NCBI GenBank assembly: GCA_964502005.1
Contig: CAZCUX010000007.1
Span: forward strand, 62,001-126,000
Length of the DNA: 64,000 bases
Source: CAJWOS01 sp964502005
Lineage (GTDB): Bacteria > Myxococcota_A > UBA796 > UBA2385
Direction of reading: 5' to 3'
Notes under the pieces: generated by a model
Database searches by the model: none
What the model saw: the letters and a program-made list of their open reading frames with translations, nothing else
What the model was told of the DNA's origin: nothing
Position numbers and translations under genes: made by a program
Shown here: piece after piece, positions 25,403 to 34,392 of the stretch
Layout of the letters: each line of letters opens with the position of its first letter
Numbering within the stretch: position 1 is the first letter of the stretch

Positions 25403-27976
25403 CTACTTGAGCGTATCGATCTGACGGCGCAGCTGCTTGCGGTCTTCTTTCATCCCGCCAGCCTCTGCGGCCTTCACAGCACCCTCAAGGTAGCGCCGCG
25501 CGGCGTCGAGGTTGCCCTGAGCGCGCTCGATATCGGCGAGGGTGCGGTTGGCGACGAGCACCTTGCCCCAATCACGCGCCTGTGTGGCGGGTTCAATCGA
25601 CGCCCGAAGCGACTGCGCACCTTCGCCGCGCTGCCCAATCTGCACCATTGCCATGCCCATGTTGAACTGGAGTTCTTTCATGAAGCGCTGGTCGGAGGTG
25701 TTGGCCTTTTCGCGGGCCTGGCGGAACAACGCGACGGCTTCGGTGGGGCGCTTGAGCTGGAGGTTGAACATTGCGACGTTGAAGAGGTCGAATGGTTCAA
25801 ACTGCTTGAAGCCCAGTGCGCGCGTAAGCTCGAGCGCACGGTTGGCGGCACCCAGGGCGGCCTCGTAGTTCTGGACGGCGGCTTGTGCCTGACCCAGCAA
25901 CGCGCATGCAGCGCGCTCTTGGGGGGCGTTTTGGAGCTGGGCAGCGATGCGCTGCACTTGGCCCAAAACGTCGGCGGCCTTCGCGTTTTCGCCGCTCATG
26001 AGCAAGGTCTCGCCGAAGGCAAGGCCCGACTGCAGCGCTTGGGGACCCAATCCGGCGCGGCCGGCAATCTCATTCGCCTTGCGGAAGTGCTCGACCGCCT
26101 GGGGAAGCGTTGCGCGGTTGCGGCGTGCAGCGTGGCCGCGCACAAACTCGGCCTGGGACTGCATCGGCGGAACCGGCGCAACTTCTTCGGCGAGTCGTGC
26201 TTGGTCGAGCGCGGCGTTGATGTTGCCGTCGTTGAGCTCAATCGTGGCCAGATGCGCGTACACTTCGCCTTGCTTGAGCTTGTCGCCCATGGCCGAGAAC
26301 ACCTTGAGGGCGTCGTTGGCGCGGTCGCGTGCGCGGTAGAGGTCCTGGCGCCGCATGTCGAGCTGGCTGCCCATGAACAGCAACAGGCCCTGCATCGGGC
26401 GGTCGGCGTTGCTATTGGCCCACTTGAGCGCTTCGTTGAGCAGCGCCTCCGACTGCTCGACCTGGCCGCCGGTCTTGAGCATGCGGTCGAGGAGCTGGAG
26501 GTAAACGGTGCGCCGCATCACGCTTGGCCACGGCGACTCATCGAAGTACCGCAGGAGGTCGTGTGCCATGGCCCACATTTGCGGCTGGTCTTGGGCGAGG
26601 GCCAAGCTCCGCATCAACGCCGCGCGCTGGGCGTCTCCACCGTCGGCGTAGAGCTGAGCGGTCTTGAGGATGTAGGGGTAGCCGCGGGGAACCAACGAGC
26701 GCTCCATGGCGCGAGCCACGAGAACGCGGTGCTGCTGGTCGTCTTCGCTGGTGTGGCGCGCAAGGACGCTCTCCCGAAGCAGTGCCTTGTTGAACTGGTA
26801 GAGCCAAGTGCCGATGGCCTTGGAGAACTGCAGCTCTTTGTAGACGTTGCTTGTGGCGTCGAGGAGGTCGTCGACGCTATCGCGCTCGAGTCCACGGAGG
26901 TCGGCGACAAGGCCGCTCGGGAAGGTGAGGCCAAGGAGGGCTGCGGTAAACGCGACGGACTCGGCATCGCTTGCTTCGGCCTTGCGGCGAGCGGGGGTGC
27001 CGTCGTCGGTTTGTTCGTCGCCATCATCCTCTTCGTCGTCGTCATCGTCGCCGTCGAGTTCGTCTTCGTCGGGTGCGATGACGGTGATGTCTCCGAGGCT
27101 GATGCCGGAGAGGTCGTCGCCGAGCTTGCCTTCGCTATCGAGCCAGTCCACCAGTTCGGCGACGAACCCGGGACGGCCGCTGGCGATGCGCGCCAAGTTG
27201 GCGGCGTCGCCGGACTTGCCACGGCTCTCGAGATACAGAGAGACCTCTTCAGCGCCCCAAGGAGCCATTTCGAGCTTGTCGAGGTCGTCGTCGCGGCGCT
27301 CCAAGAAGTCGAGCAGCGGAAGCGACCAAGCCATCTTCGCGGATTCGTCGATGGGCTCCAAGCCCATGAGCACGAGGAGCTTGTACTTTTCGTCCTCTTG
27401 GAGAATCACTTCGTCGAGCAATGCCTCGAAGAATGCAAACAATCCGACGCTGTGGACGTTTTGGATGCCGTGAAGGTCGAGGAGGATGGGGAACTTCCGC
27501 GCGATGGCCGAGGTGACTTCAATGAGGCCGACCAAGGGGTTGTCGCGGGGAAGAATGACCTGGAACTCGGTTTCGCCGGGCTTGGGTGCGCCCTTCTTCA
27601 AGCCTTCGATGAAGGCCTGGAACCAGTTCTGGGTGCGGGTGGGCTCGTGGGGAAGCTGGGCGTTGAGGGCCATTTCGACCCGGCCGCGCATCCCTGGAGA
27701 CCGATGGAGGGCCTGAAACAGACCGGCGTACAGTCGAATCAGGTTTTGCAGGCCATCTTGCTCGTCGCTGAGAATGACGCGCCAAAGCAAGACGTCTTCG
27801 TCTTCTGCCAATGCGGTGCGTGCGAGTTCGCTGGTTAGTGCGCGCTTGCCGCCACCCAAGGGTGCTTCCACCCGGACCATGCGCGGTTCGCCATTGCGAG
27901 CGGCAGCCCAGTGTTCTTGGAGGGCAGCGAGGTCGGCCGCGCGGGCGACGTAGGTAGTGTTGGTTTCCTCGGCCAC
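25403..27976 (-). CDS. TPR protein with degenerate AAA/STAND-type NTPase domain
   Basis: From a GTG at 27976, with GGAG upstream, the 857-aa product begins with an NTPase-like domain. Its P-loop reads APLGGGKRALT: the first Gly is Ala and the Ser/Thr after Lys is Arg. The Walker B-like strand is FPILLDLHGIQ. A nearly pure Asp/Glu segment (about 300-325) separates this from a helical region. The last 450 residues are TPR-like repeats (for example NYEAALGAANRALELTRALG and RPTEAVALFRQAREKAN). The layout resembles MalT-like STAND regulators without a DNA-binding domain. ATP hydrolysis is doubtful. The function is unknown; a scaffold or signalling role is likely. Confidence 0.75.
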   Translation of the reverse strand: MAEETNTTYVARAADLAALQEHWAAARNGEPRMVRVEAPLGGGKRALTSELARTALAEDEDVLLWRVILSDEQDGLQNLIRLYAGLFQALHRSPGMRGRVEMALNAQLPHEPTRTQNWFQAFIEGLKKGAPKPGETEFQVILPRDNPLVGLIEVTSAIARKFPILLDLHGIQNVHSVGLFAFFEALLDEVILQEDEKYKLLVLMGLEPIDESAKMAWSLPLLDFLERRDDDLDKLEMAPWGAEEVSLYLESRGKSGDAANLARIASGRPGFVAELVDWLDSEGKLGDDLSGISLGDITVIAPDEDELDGDDDDDEEDDGDEQTDDGTPARRKAEASDAESVAFTAALLGLTFPSGLVADLRGLERDSVDDLLDATSNVYKELQFSKAIGTWLYQFNKALLRESVLARHTSEDDQQHRVLVARAMERSLVPRGYPYILKTAQLYADGGDAQRAALMRSLALAQDQPQMWAMAHDLLRYFDESPWPSVMRRTVYLQLLDRMLKTGGQVEQSEALLNEALKWANSNADRPMQGLLLFMGSQLDMRRQDLYRARDRANDALKVFSAMGDKLKQGEVYAHLATIELNDGNINAALDQARLAEEVAPVPPMQSQAEFVRGHAARRNRATLPQAVEHFRKANEIAGRAGLGPQALQSGLAFGETLLMSGENAKAADVLGQVQRIAAQLQNAPQERAACALLGQAQAAVQNYEAALGAANRALELTRALGFKQFEPFDLFNVAMFNLQLKRPTEAVALFRQAREKANTSDQRFMKELQFNMGMAMVQIGQRGEGAQSLRASIEPATQARDWGKVLVANRTLADIERAQGNLDAARRYLEGAVKAAEAGGMKEDRKQLRRQIDTLK

Positions 27977-28424
27977 GAATGCTCCGGGAGATATCTCGTT
28001 GGTGTGAAAAGGATGCCCGCTTCCATGGGCACGAAGTCCAGCTGAGTCAACGACAAATTTCGTAGATTCGAGCTGTTCGTCCCTGACCCACCCGCTCGTT
28101 GGTTCCGATTTCCGGGTTCGCCTGCGGCTCGTCGTTTGTCGACAATGCCGTTTGCGAGCGGTTCGTCGCTGGTGCATCCACAGGTGCGGGAGCCCAGCTT
28201 GGGGGTACGGTCGGGAGGGGGGGCAGGGCAAAAGAAATGGTAGAAGGATCAGAGTCCATCCGTCCGGCGAGCCCTTCGGATGGCGGTTGCGGAATATAAA
28301 GGTCGGGTATCGCCACGTCCACCACCTACCGAGGGAGTGCGCTGCCTGCGGGGCTGGACGCAGCCGCGCGCATGCGTGATACTGGACGAACGTTTTGTTT
28401 TGCTTGTCGCTGGAGAACACGACG
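27977..28424. promoter_or_regulatory. 448-base divergent intergenic region
   Basis: It separates the TPR protein (minus) from the envelope locus (plus) and must hold promoters for both. An inverted repeat, CCATCCG (28256-28262) with CGGATGG (28277-28283), is visible. Short open frames exist, but none looks coding. No known RNA element was recognised. Confidence 0.5.
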
Positions 28425-28988
28425 ATGGGTGCAATCCGCCTGGGCGCCGCAAAGAAGTTGACCCTCAAGAACCGCCGTGCCTCGGCATTGTCGGTGATTG
28501 CCCCTTGCGCGGCCGCAGCGTTTGTGTCCGGGTGTGCGCCCGAGCAGGCCATTCCGGATGGAACCTGGAAGGTGACGGTGTCTACGCGCACCGACGACAG
28601 CGGGGCTCTGGATGGCGATTGCATCGCAGCAGGCGAGCAGGTCGCCGTCTTCAACCAAAGCTACAATTACGAGCTCTTTTTCGATGGTGACGCCGTCCAG
28701 GTGGACATCGACGGGCAGAGTTTCGCGCAGGGAACCCGTGCTGCCTGCAATCTCTCTTACGAAAGCGCCATTTGGCTCGACGAACGGAATGGCTTTGAAG
28801 TGACTTGGCGCATTGAGGGGGTCGCGATCTACCAGGGCGCTGGCGGAGGTTGCGAAGACCGTCTGGAGCCCGGCTCCGACTGGACTGGCGTGGAAGATGT
28901 GGTGGTGGTCAGCTCTGCGGATGAAAGCATTCCCGTTGGCTGCACGTATGGCCTCGACACCGTCGGTACTTGGGTGAGCGGTGGTTGA
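28425..28988 (+). CDS. Lipoprotein of unknown function
   Basis: The 187-aa product has an unusually long basic N-region (15-20 residues), a hydrophobic stretch and a V-S-G-C lipobox. The mature part is beta-rich, with several Cys (DCIAAGE, ACNLS, GGCEDR, VGCTYG) that could form disulfides. I do not recognise a family. The ATG at 28425 follows a GGAG. Its last codons overlap the GTG start of the MoxR gene by eight bases, so it opens the envelope locus and is probably translated in concert with it. Confidence 0.75.
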   Translation: MGAIRLGAAKKLTLKNRRASALSVIAPCAAAAFVSGCAPEQAIPDGTWKVTVSTRTDDSGALDGDCIAAGEQVAVFNQSYNYELFFDGDAVQVDIDGQSFAQGTRAACNLSYESAIWLDERNGFEVTWRIEGVAIYQGAGGGCEDRLEPGSDWTGVEDVVVVSSADESIPVGCTYGLDTVGTWVSGG

Positions 28989-29922
28989 TTCCGCGGCCAC
29001 ACCGTCGGCGCTGTTTGCGCGTGCCCGCGATGCCGTGCAGCAAGTGGTGCGCGGTAAGCCGCATGTCGTGGAGTTGGCGCTGGTTGCCGTCGCCGCGGGA
29101 GGCCATGTCCTCATCGAGGATGTGCCTGGCGTGGGCAAAACCACCCTGGCTCGGAGCCTCTCGGCCGCCATCGGCGGAACGCTCGGACGCGTGCAGTTCA
29201 CAAGCGACCTGCTCCCCGGCGACATCACCGGCGTAAATGTACTCGATGGCGCGGGAGGGACATTTCGATTTCGTCCGGGCCCTGTTTTCGCAAATGTTGT
29301 GTTGGCCGATGAGATCAACCGTGCAACGCCCAAGACCCAGTCGGCATTGCTCGAAGCGATGAACGAGCGGCGCGTGACCGTCGATGGCACCAGCCACCTG
29401 CTCCCCGACCCCTTTACCGTCCTCGCCACCCAAAACCCCGTCGACCACCACAGCACTTTTGCGCTCCCAGATTCGCAGCTCGACCGTTTCTTGGTTCGCC
29501 TCAGCATGGGCTACCCCGAACGGGAGCACGAGCGAAGCATCTTGCGGGCCGGGGGGTTGCGGCAGGCGCAGTTTCCGGCGGCGCTGACCTTGGACGAAAC
29601 GCGGCAGCTATGCGCGGCAGTCGAAAAGGTGTCCGTGCATACCGAGGTAGAAGACTACCTCTTGGACTTGGTGGAGGGCACCCGCACCGACGCGCGCTTT
29701 TTGCGCGGCGTCTCTACCCGCGGCGCAGAAGCGTTGTTTCGGGTGGCGCGTGCGCTCGCGCTTGCGCGTGGTCGGCAGTACGTGATTCCCGAAGACATCC
29801 GGGAGCTGGCGGTTCCGGTCCTCGCACATCGCGTCGTGGTGCGTTCCGATGGCGACCGGCCCGGGGCTGGAGCGGCGCGGGCTCTCCGCGAGCTGCTTCA
29901 GGACCTCGGCGTCACGATTTGA
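28981..29922 (+). CDS. MoxR-family AAA+ ATPase
   Basis: The 313-aa product has Walker A (DVPGVGKTTLA, about 47-57), Walker B (VVLADEINRA), the typical sensor sequence TVLATQNPVDHHSTFALPDSQLDRF and the C-terminal lid. MoxR ATPases act as chaperones that mature partner proteins, often with DUF58 and transglutaminase neighbours, exactly as here. The GTG at 28981 overlaps the previous gene by eight bases, and the next gene starts three bases after its stop. It is cytoplasmic and presumably acts on the DUF58 protein or membrane partners encoded downstream. Confidence 0.95.
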   Translation: MVDSAATPSALFARARDAVQQVVRGKPHVVELALVAVAAGGHVLIEDVPGVGKTTLARSLSAAIGGTLGRVQFTSDLLPGDITGVNVLDGAGGTFRFRPGPVFANVVLADEINRATPKTQSALLEAMNERRVTVDGTSHLLPDPFTVLATQNPVDHHSTFALPDSQLDRFLVRLSMGYPEREHERSILRAGGLRQAQFPAALTLDETRQLCAAVEKVSVHTEVEDYLLDLVEGTRTDARFLRGVSTRGAEALFRVARALALARGRQYVIPEDIRELAVPVLAHRVVVRSDGDRPGAGAARALRELLQDLGVTI

Positions 29923-29925
29923 GGC

Positions 29926-30903
29926 ATGAATCGCCTCCTGCGATGGCTTCCCCCGGAATTGCGTCAGGCATGGGCGCGTCGCGTGCGGGTTCGGCCCAAT
30001 CGCGATGGGCTGTGGTTCATTGCGCTCCTGTTCGGTGTCTTGGCCGCTGCGGTCAACACGGGGAACAACCTGCTTTATGTTGTGTTGGCGTGTTTGTTGA
30101 GTTTGTTGGTTGTTGCCAATGTATTGGCGGAAGTGAACCTCCGGGGTGTCGACGTTCGGCGAGAGCTCCCCGAAGAAGTCTTCGCAGAGATCCCCGCAAC
30201 CGGGTTTCTCGTTATTCGGTCCCGTCGGCCGCGCGGCCAGTCTTGGACCATCCACGTCGAAGACCTCGCGGCAGTAGAAATTGACGTCGATAACGATGAG
30301 GCAGCCGTATTGGCTCAAGGCGTTGCGTTGGTGGTACCGCCAGCGGGGGAGGTGCGGGTTCCGGTGCGCTGGGTGTTTTCGGAGCGGGGACCTGCACGCC
30401 TCGGAGTGATGCGCGTTTCGAGCAGCTTTCCGTTTGGAATCCTGCGTCGCTCTCGCACGTTGGTGCATCGGGAGTCCTTGCTCGTCTATCCGCGTCCCGG
30501 AGAAGGGGGAGCCAACGGTCGGAGCGCCGCACATGGGCTCGTTGTGGACGACCCTTCGCGGAGAGGCACATCTGAAGATGTGATTGGGTTCCGTGCCTAT
30601 GTCCCGGGAGATTCGTTGCGCGACATACATTGGACGACGAGCGCACGCTCTGCGCAGCCGATGGTCGTTCAGCGGTCTGGGCAGGTTTCCCGTGAAGTGG
30701 TAATTTGCTTAGAGGTATTTGATGGTCCAGCATTAGAAGCCGCTCTAAGACGCGCGACGGGGGCTGTTCTTGCGCACTTGTCACGTGGTCATGCTGTGGG
30801 TTTAGAATTGCCGGGTGAGGTGCTTCCTCCGCGCGCGGGGCCGCATTGGCGGCGCCGTTTGCTCGACCGTCTCGCTCGATTCGGTCTGCCGGAGTACGAA
30901 TGA
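29926..30903 (+). CDS. DUF58 membrane protein
   Basis: The 325-aa product has two hydrophobic helices (about 30-70) followed by a beta domain. The DUF58 signature is GFRAYVPGDSLRDIHWTTSA, about residues 217-240. It is the standard partner of MoxR ATPases, and the C-terminal part often resembles a VWA fold. Its stop overlaps the start of the transglutaminase gene (ATGA). The exact role of DUF58 is not established; membrane assembly with MoxR is the prevailing idea. Confidence 0.93.
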   Translation: MNRLLRWLPPELRQAWARRVRVRPNRDGLWFIALLFGVLAAAVNTGNNLLYVVLACLLSLLVVANVLAEVNLRGVDVRRELPEEVFAEIPATGFLVIRSRRPRGQSWTIHVEDLAAVEIDVDNDEAAVLAQGVALVVPPAGEVRVPVRWVFSERGPARLGVMRVSSSFPFGILRRSRTLVHRESLLVYPRPGEGGANGRSAAHGLVVDDPSRRGTSEDVIGFRAYVPGDSLRDIHWTTSARSAQPMVVQRSGQVSREVVICLEVFDGPALEAALRRATGAVLAHLSRGHAVGLELPGEVLPPRAGPHWRRRLLDRLARFGLPEYE

Positions 30904-32903
30904 CCGCGCGTGGGCCCTTGGACCGCCTTCGGTCCCGTGTCGTCCTCGCGATTGTCGTTGTGGGCGCGCTCTCCGCCGCAACGATAGGTGGGGTGAGTGG
31001 TGGCCTTGCGCTCGTGGGTGGGGGGCTCGCCGTTTTTGCGCGCTTGCAGCCTCCACTTGGGGGAAGCTGGCGCGGGGCCAATATAGCGGTGCTGTTGGGT
31101 TGTGTTGCGTTGGCTGCGGCGAGTGACTATAAGTTGGAGGTGGCCCAAGGTTTGGTCGCTTGGCTACAGATTCATCGGGCGGTGGCGGGCCGCCGTCCTG
31201 CCGACGACCGTGTTGCGATTCTTTTGGCGTTGTTGCAACTGCTTTTGGCGTGTGTTTTGTCCATTAGCGGTTGGCTCGCTCCGCTGTTCTTGCTGTTCGC
31301 AGTTTTGGTTCCATTGGGCTTGCTGTTGTGCCATGTGGTGGAGGCTGCGCCCGAGGCGATGGACCCAACATTGGGCGCGCCGCCGCGTTTGGGCGCATTG
31401 CCGTTTATTGGACCGGCGACCGCCGTATTGACGGTCCTCTTTTTCTTTACGTTGCCCCGGTTGGAGGCGGGGGGGATTGGCGCAGGAGGAGAGCAGGTCG
31501 GTTTGGGCGACGAAGTGCGGATAGGGGAGCTCGGCGACCTCAAAGACAACCCATCGGTGGCATTGCGCGCGACAGTTCGCAATGCACAAGGGGAGGTGTT
31601 GAGCGGGCCGTTTTATTTTCGTGGAACCACATTCGACCATTTCTCTGGGGACCGCTGGACCTCGACGCTCAAAGGCGCTTCGGAACGGGGCACGGTCGGT
31701 CGCACCGACATCCCGGAGGTCATTCGCCAGGACATCGTTTTGGAGCCACTTCAGGACGGTATCTTGGTCGGAATGCCATCGGTCGCGCGGATGGAAATCC
31801 AGGACGGACGGCGCGTGGAGCGCGACTTGAATGGCGTTTGGCGACAAAAACGTGCTGATGGGCGCCTCTCATATACGGTTTGGAGCGTTCCGCCGGGTAC
31901 TTCTTCTGCGGCGGACCCGATTCGTGCCGCCACCGCAAGAGCGGAGCGCGCCGCCTTGCGTTCCGGCGTGTGGTCGACCCTGCCACCGGACCTCGACCCG
32001 CGAATCCCGGCGCTGGCGGCCGAAATTGTGAAGGCCGCCGACGTTGAAGGCGACCCCTTCGCAGAAGCGCGCGCGTTAGAGTCTTATTTGTTGTCTACGT
32101 TTGAATACACGCTCATTCCGGAGCCAACCATCGAACATCAGCCATTGGCGGGCTTTTTGTTCGAGTCGAAGCGCGGACATTGCGAATACTTTGCGACGGC
32201 GCTCGCTGTGTTTCTGCGAACCCGAAATATTCCGTCACGGGTGGTCGGAGGCTTTTATGGAGGCGCCGCGAATCCCTTCGCGGATTGGGTGCTGGTGCGG
32301 CAAAGCGACGCACACGCGTGGGTGGAAGCGTGGGTGGAGGGTCGGGGGTGGGTGCAACTCGACGCGACACCTGCAAGTGCGGTGGGTACAGAAGCCTCCC
32401 TTGTTTCGTCGCTGATGGACCTCGCTGGGGCGCGTTGGCAAGGCGTTATCCTCGACTATGGCTTAGAGACCCAAGTGGAGGCGATTCTGGGTGCGTCTTC
32501 GCTTGCGCGGGGCTTGCGGTTGCCCGGTGCCGGGGGAGCGGTCGCTGCAACTGCGGGCGGAAGTGTTGTGCTGTTGGTGGTAGGCGTGGTGGGTTTGGTG
32601 TCGTTGGGGCTCGGTATTCGTGTGCGGCGACAAAATACCCAATCGGGCAAAGTGGCGCGTATTCACCGGCGTGCGCGTCGATGGGTCGCGCGGCGGGGTT
32701 GGTCGATTCCTTCGTCGTTGCCGCCGGTCGAAGCAGCGCAATGGTTGGTTGAGCGCGCGGGAGACACCGCAGAGCCGCTGTTGGAGCTGGCTTGGATGTA
32801 TTACGAGGTGCGATTGGGAGGGCAAGACGACCATCGCGTCGCAAAAGACGCTGCCGATGCGTGGCGTCGCCTTCAGGCCTTGCCGAAGCGGCGACGGGGC
32901 TAA
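30900..32903 (+). CDS. TgpA-like membrane transglutaminase
   Basis: The 667-aa product has several N-terminal membrane helices (to about 200), a periplasmic transglutaminase-like domain, and a further helix near 545-570 followed by a cytoplasmic tail. The catalytic triad is visible: Cys428 (KRGHCEYFATAL), His472 (SDAHAWVEAW) and Asp488 (VQLDATP). This is the third member of the classical MoxR-DUF58-TgpA set. Its ATG overlaps the DUF58 stop. TgpA is essential in Pseudomonas aeruginosa, but its substrate is unknown. Confidence 0.93.
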   Translation: MTARGPLDRLRSRVVLAIVVVGALSAATIGGVSGGLALVGGGLAVFARLQPPLGGSWRGANIAVLLGCVALAAASDYKLEVAQGLVAWLQIHRAVAGRRPADDRVAILLALLQLLLACVLSISGWLAPLFLLFAVLVPLGLLLCHVVEAAPEAMDPTLGAPPRLGALPFIGPATAVLTVLFFFTLPRLEAGGIGAGGEQVGLGDEVRIGELGDLKDNPSVALRATVRNAQGEVLSGPFYFRGTTFDHFSGDRWTSTLKGASERGTVGRTDIPEVIRQDIVLEPLQDGILVGMPSVARMEIQDGRRVERDLNGVWRQKRADGRLSYTVWSVPPGTSSAADPIRAATARAERAALRSGVWSTLPPDLDPRIPALAAEIVKAADVEGDPFAEARALESYLLSTFEYTLIPEPTIEHQPLAGFLFESKRGHCEYFATALAVFLRTRNIPSRVVGGFYGGAANPFADWVLVRQSDAHAWVEAWVEGRGWVQLDATPASAVGTEASLVSSLMDLAGARWQGVILDYGLETQVEAILGASSLARGLRLPGAGGAVAATAGGSVVLLVVGVVGLVSLGLGIRVRRQNTQSGKVARIHRRARRWVARRGWSIPSSLPPVEAAQWLVERAGDTAEPLLELAWMYYEVRLGGQDDHRVAKDAADAWRRLQALPKRRRG

Positions 32904-33141
32904 GCCGGAATCGTTGGGTTGGCGTGAACGTGCGTAAAGACGACGAATCGTAGCGCGTACGTGTCCGCGTTATCGCGTCTGCGCGCGATGGAGCCGATGC
33001 GTGACCCCCGAAGAATGGTAATCACCGCATTCTTGATGGGGGAAGCAAAAAAACGGCGCAGGTTGGCGAAATATTCATTTTGGGTCGTCATGGTTTCGCA
33101 GGTGGATTCCGAAACCTTCGATACCAATCTTTGGAGTCCAC

Positions 33142-33471
33142 ATGTCGACCTTGCCGCTGACCTCCTCGCTTCCATCATCGCGATTCACGCTTCCTACCGA
33201 AGTTCGAAGTTTGGTTGCGGGTGCCGTCGTCGCATTTGTGGCCTGCTTGCTGGCCGCCGAGCTTATATTGGGCCAAGCGGAGGGACACGCATTCCGTGTG
33301 TTGGGTCTCGTTCTGTTGCATGGGTTGAGCATTGCGCTAGCAGGTGCGGTGCATCCTGAGCAGCCCGTTTCGTTGGCAGAACGGCGTGTAGATGACGATG
33401 TTTCTCGTGTCGCGTTTTCTGCGGCACCGGGATCGGTCGTGCCCTTTGAACGACCGATTGTCGCGGACTGA
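33142..33471 (+). CDS. Small two-helix membrane protein
   Basis: The frame starts at ATG 33142 with GGAG six bases upstream and encodes 109 aa with two hydrophobic helices (SLVAGAVVAFVACLLAAELI and VLGLVLLHGLSIALAG). The remainder is polar. I do not recognise a family. It lies between tgpA and the AIM24 gene on the same strand with about 100-240 bases on each side, so it may have its own promoter. The coding call rests on the ribosome site and the coherent membrane pattern. Confidence 0.55.
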   Translation: MSTLPLTSSLPSSRFTLPTEVRSLVAGAVVAFVACLLAAELILGQAEGHAFRVLGLVLLHGLSIALAGAVHPEQPVSLAERRVDDDVSRVAFSAAPGSVVPFERPIVAD

Positions 33472-33570
33472 GGATGTCTGGCGCGGCTTCATTGGGGTGC
33501 AGGGCCGCCGATTTGTCGGGAACAACGGACGGGTGAAGCAGAGCGCGATAGGCACGCACGAGGAGTGCTG

Positions 33571-34332
33571 ATGTCTACTTCGTCCACCGATTCTTCTGCG
33601 CTGATGCAGTCTGACCCTGACCTCCGTGCGTTGGTGGAGTTGGACCGCGAAGTATTGTTGCGCCATTGCGCATCTGTTGAAGTCTCCGGCACTATCGCCC
33701 AAGCCATCGACCTCCGCTTGCGTGCCGGTCAGACGCTGTGGTGCGCGCGGGGTGGGCTTCTTGCGTATTCCGAGAGCGTGCGCTGGAGCCTCAAAATCCC
33801 GGGTGGCGCAGGCCAAGCGTTGTCCCGGATGATGTCCGGTGAAGGGCTTTCGTTGACCTACGTTGAAGCCAGCAAAACAGGCGACCGTGTGGTCATTTCC
33901 GCCAATCAGCCCGGCCACCTCGTCACGTGGGACCTCTCTCGCGGTCCGATTGTGTGCACTTCGGGTGCGTTTGTCGCGGCCTTGGGTGATGTCAATATTG
34001 ATGTGACCATCGCTCGTTCACCCGGCGCAGCGCTTTTTGGTGGCGGCGGCTTGTTTATGCAAAAACTTTCAGGCAAGGGCGTTGTGGTCATTCATGGCTC
34101 GGGCGACTTTATCGCGCAGCGCCTTGAGCGTGGGCAAAAGATTCTCGTAAGTACGGGGAATCTTGCTTGTTTTGATGCCAACACCACGTATGGTATCCGC
34201 GGCGTGGGGGGCTGCTTCAAGTCGCTGTTTGGCGGCGAAGGCTTGTTTATGACCGAGCTTACCGGGCCGGGCTGGGTCATGATGCAAAGCCTAAAGAAAC
34301 TTCCTGTTCCGGGACAACAACGTCGGCATTGA
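33571..34332 (+). CDS. AIM24 family protein
   Basis: The 253-aa product matches the AIM24/TIGR00266 beta-fold. Glycine-rich turns recur, such as GGGLFMQKLSGKGVVVIHGSG and FGGEGLFMTELTGPG, with the typical NVDLTIARSPGA-like segment (here NIDVTIARSPGA). Bacterial AIM24 proteins have unknown function; mitochondrial AIM24 affects inner-membrane organisation. The ATG at 33571 has AGGAG six bases upstream. It belongs to the string of envelope genes following tgpA. Confidence 0.88.
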   Translation: MSTSSTDSSALMQSDPDLRALVELDREVLLRHCASVEVSGTIAQAIDLRLRAGQTLWCARGGLLAYSESVRWSLKIPGGAGQALSRMMSGEGLSLTYVEASKTGDRVVISANQPGHLVTWDLSRGPIVCTSGAFVAALGDVNIDVTIARSPGAALFGGGGLFMQKLSGKGVVVIHGSGDFIAQRLERGQKILVSTGNLACFDANTTYGIRGVGGCFKSLFGGEGLFMTELTGPGWVMMQSLKKLPVPGQQRRH

Positions 34333-34392
34333 TGGGAACCCCACCGTGCGGTACGCGGTCCATTGGTGGACTGCGGAAGGTAGGAGGCCGGC

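Noticed and set aside
25883..27838. 651-residue open frame on the plus strand
   Set aside because: It is antisense to the TPR/NTPase gene, which has repeats and a ribosome site supporting the minus strand.
32900..33091. 63-codon minus-strand frame starting MTTQNEYFANLRRFF
   Set aside because: The peptide looks plausible, but there is no ribosome site, the stop overlaps tgpA, and the codon bias is weak. Conservation data would be needed.
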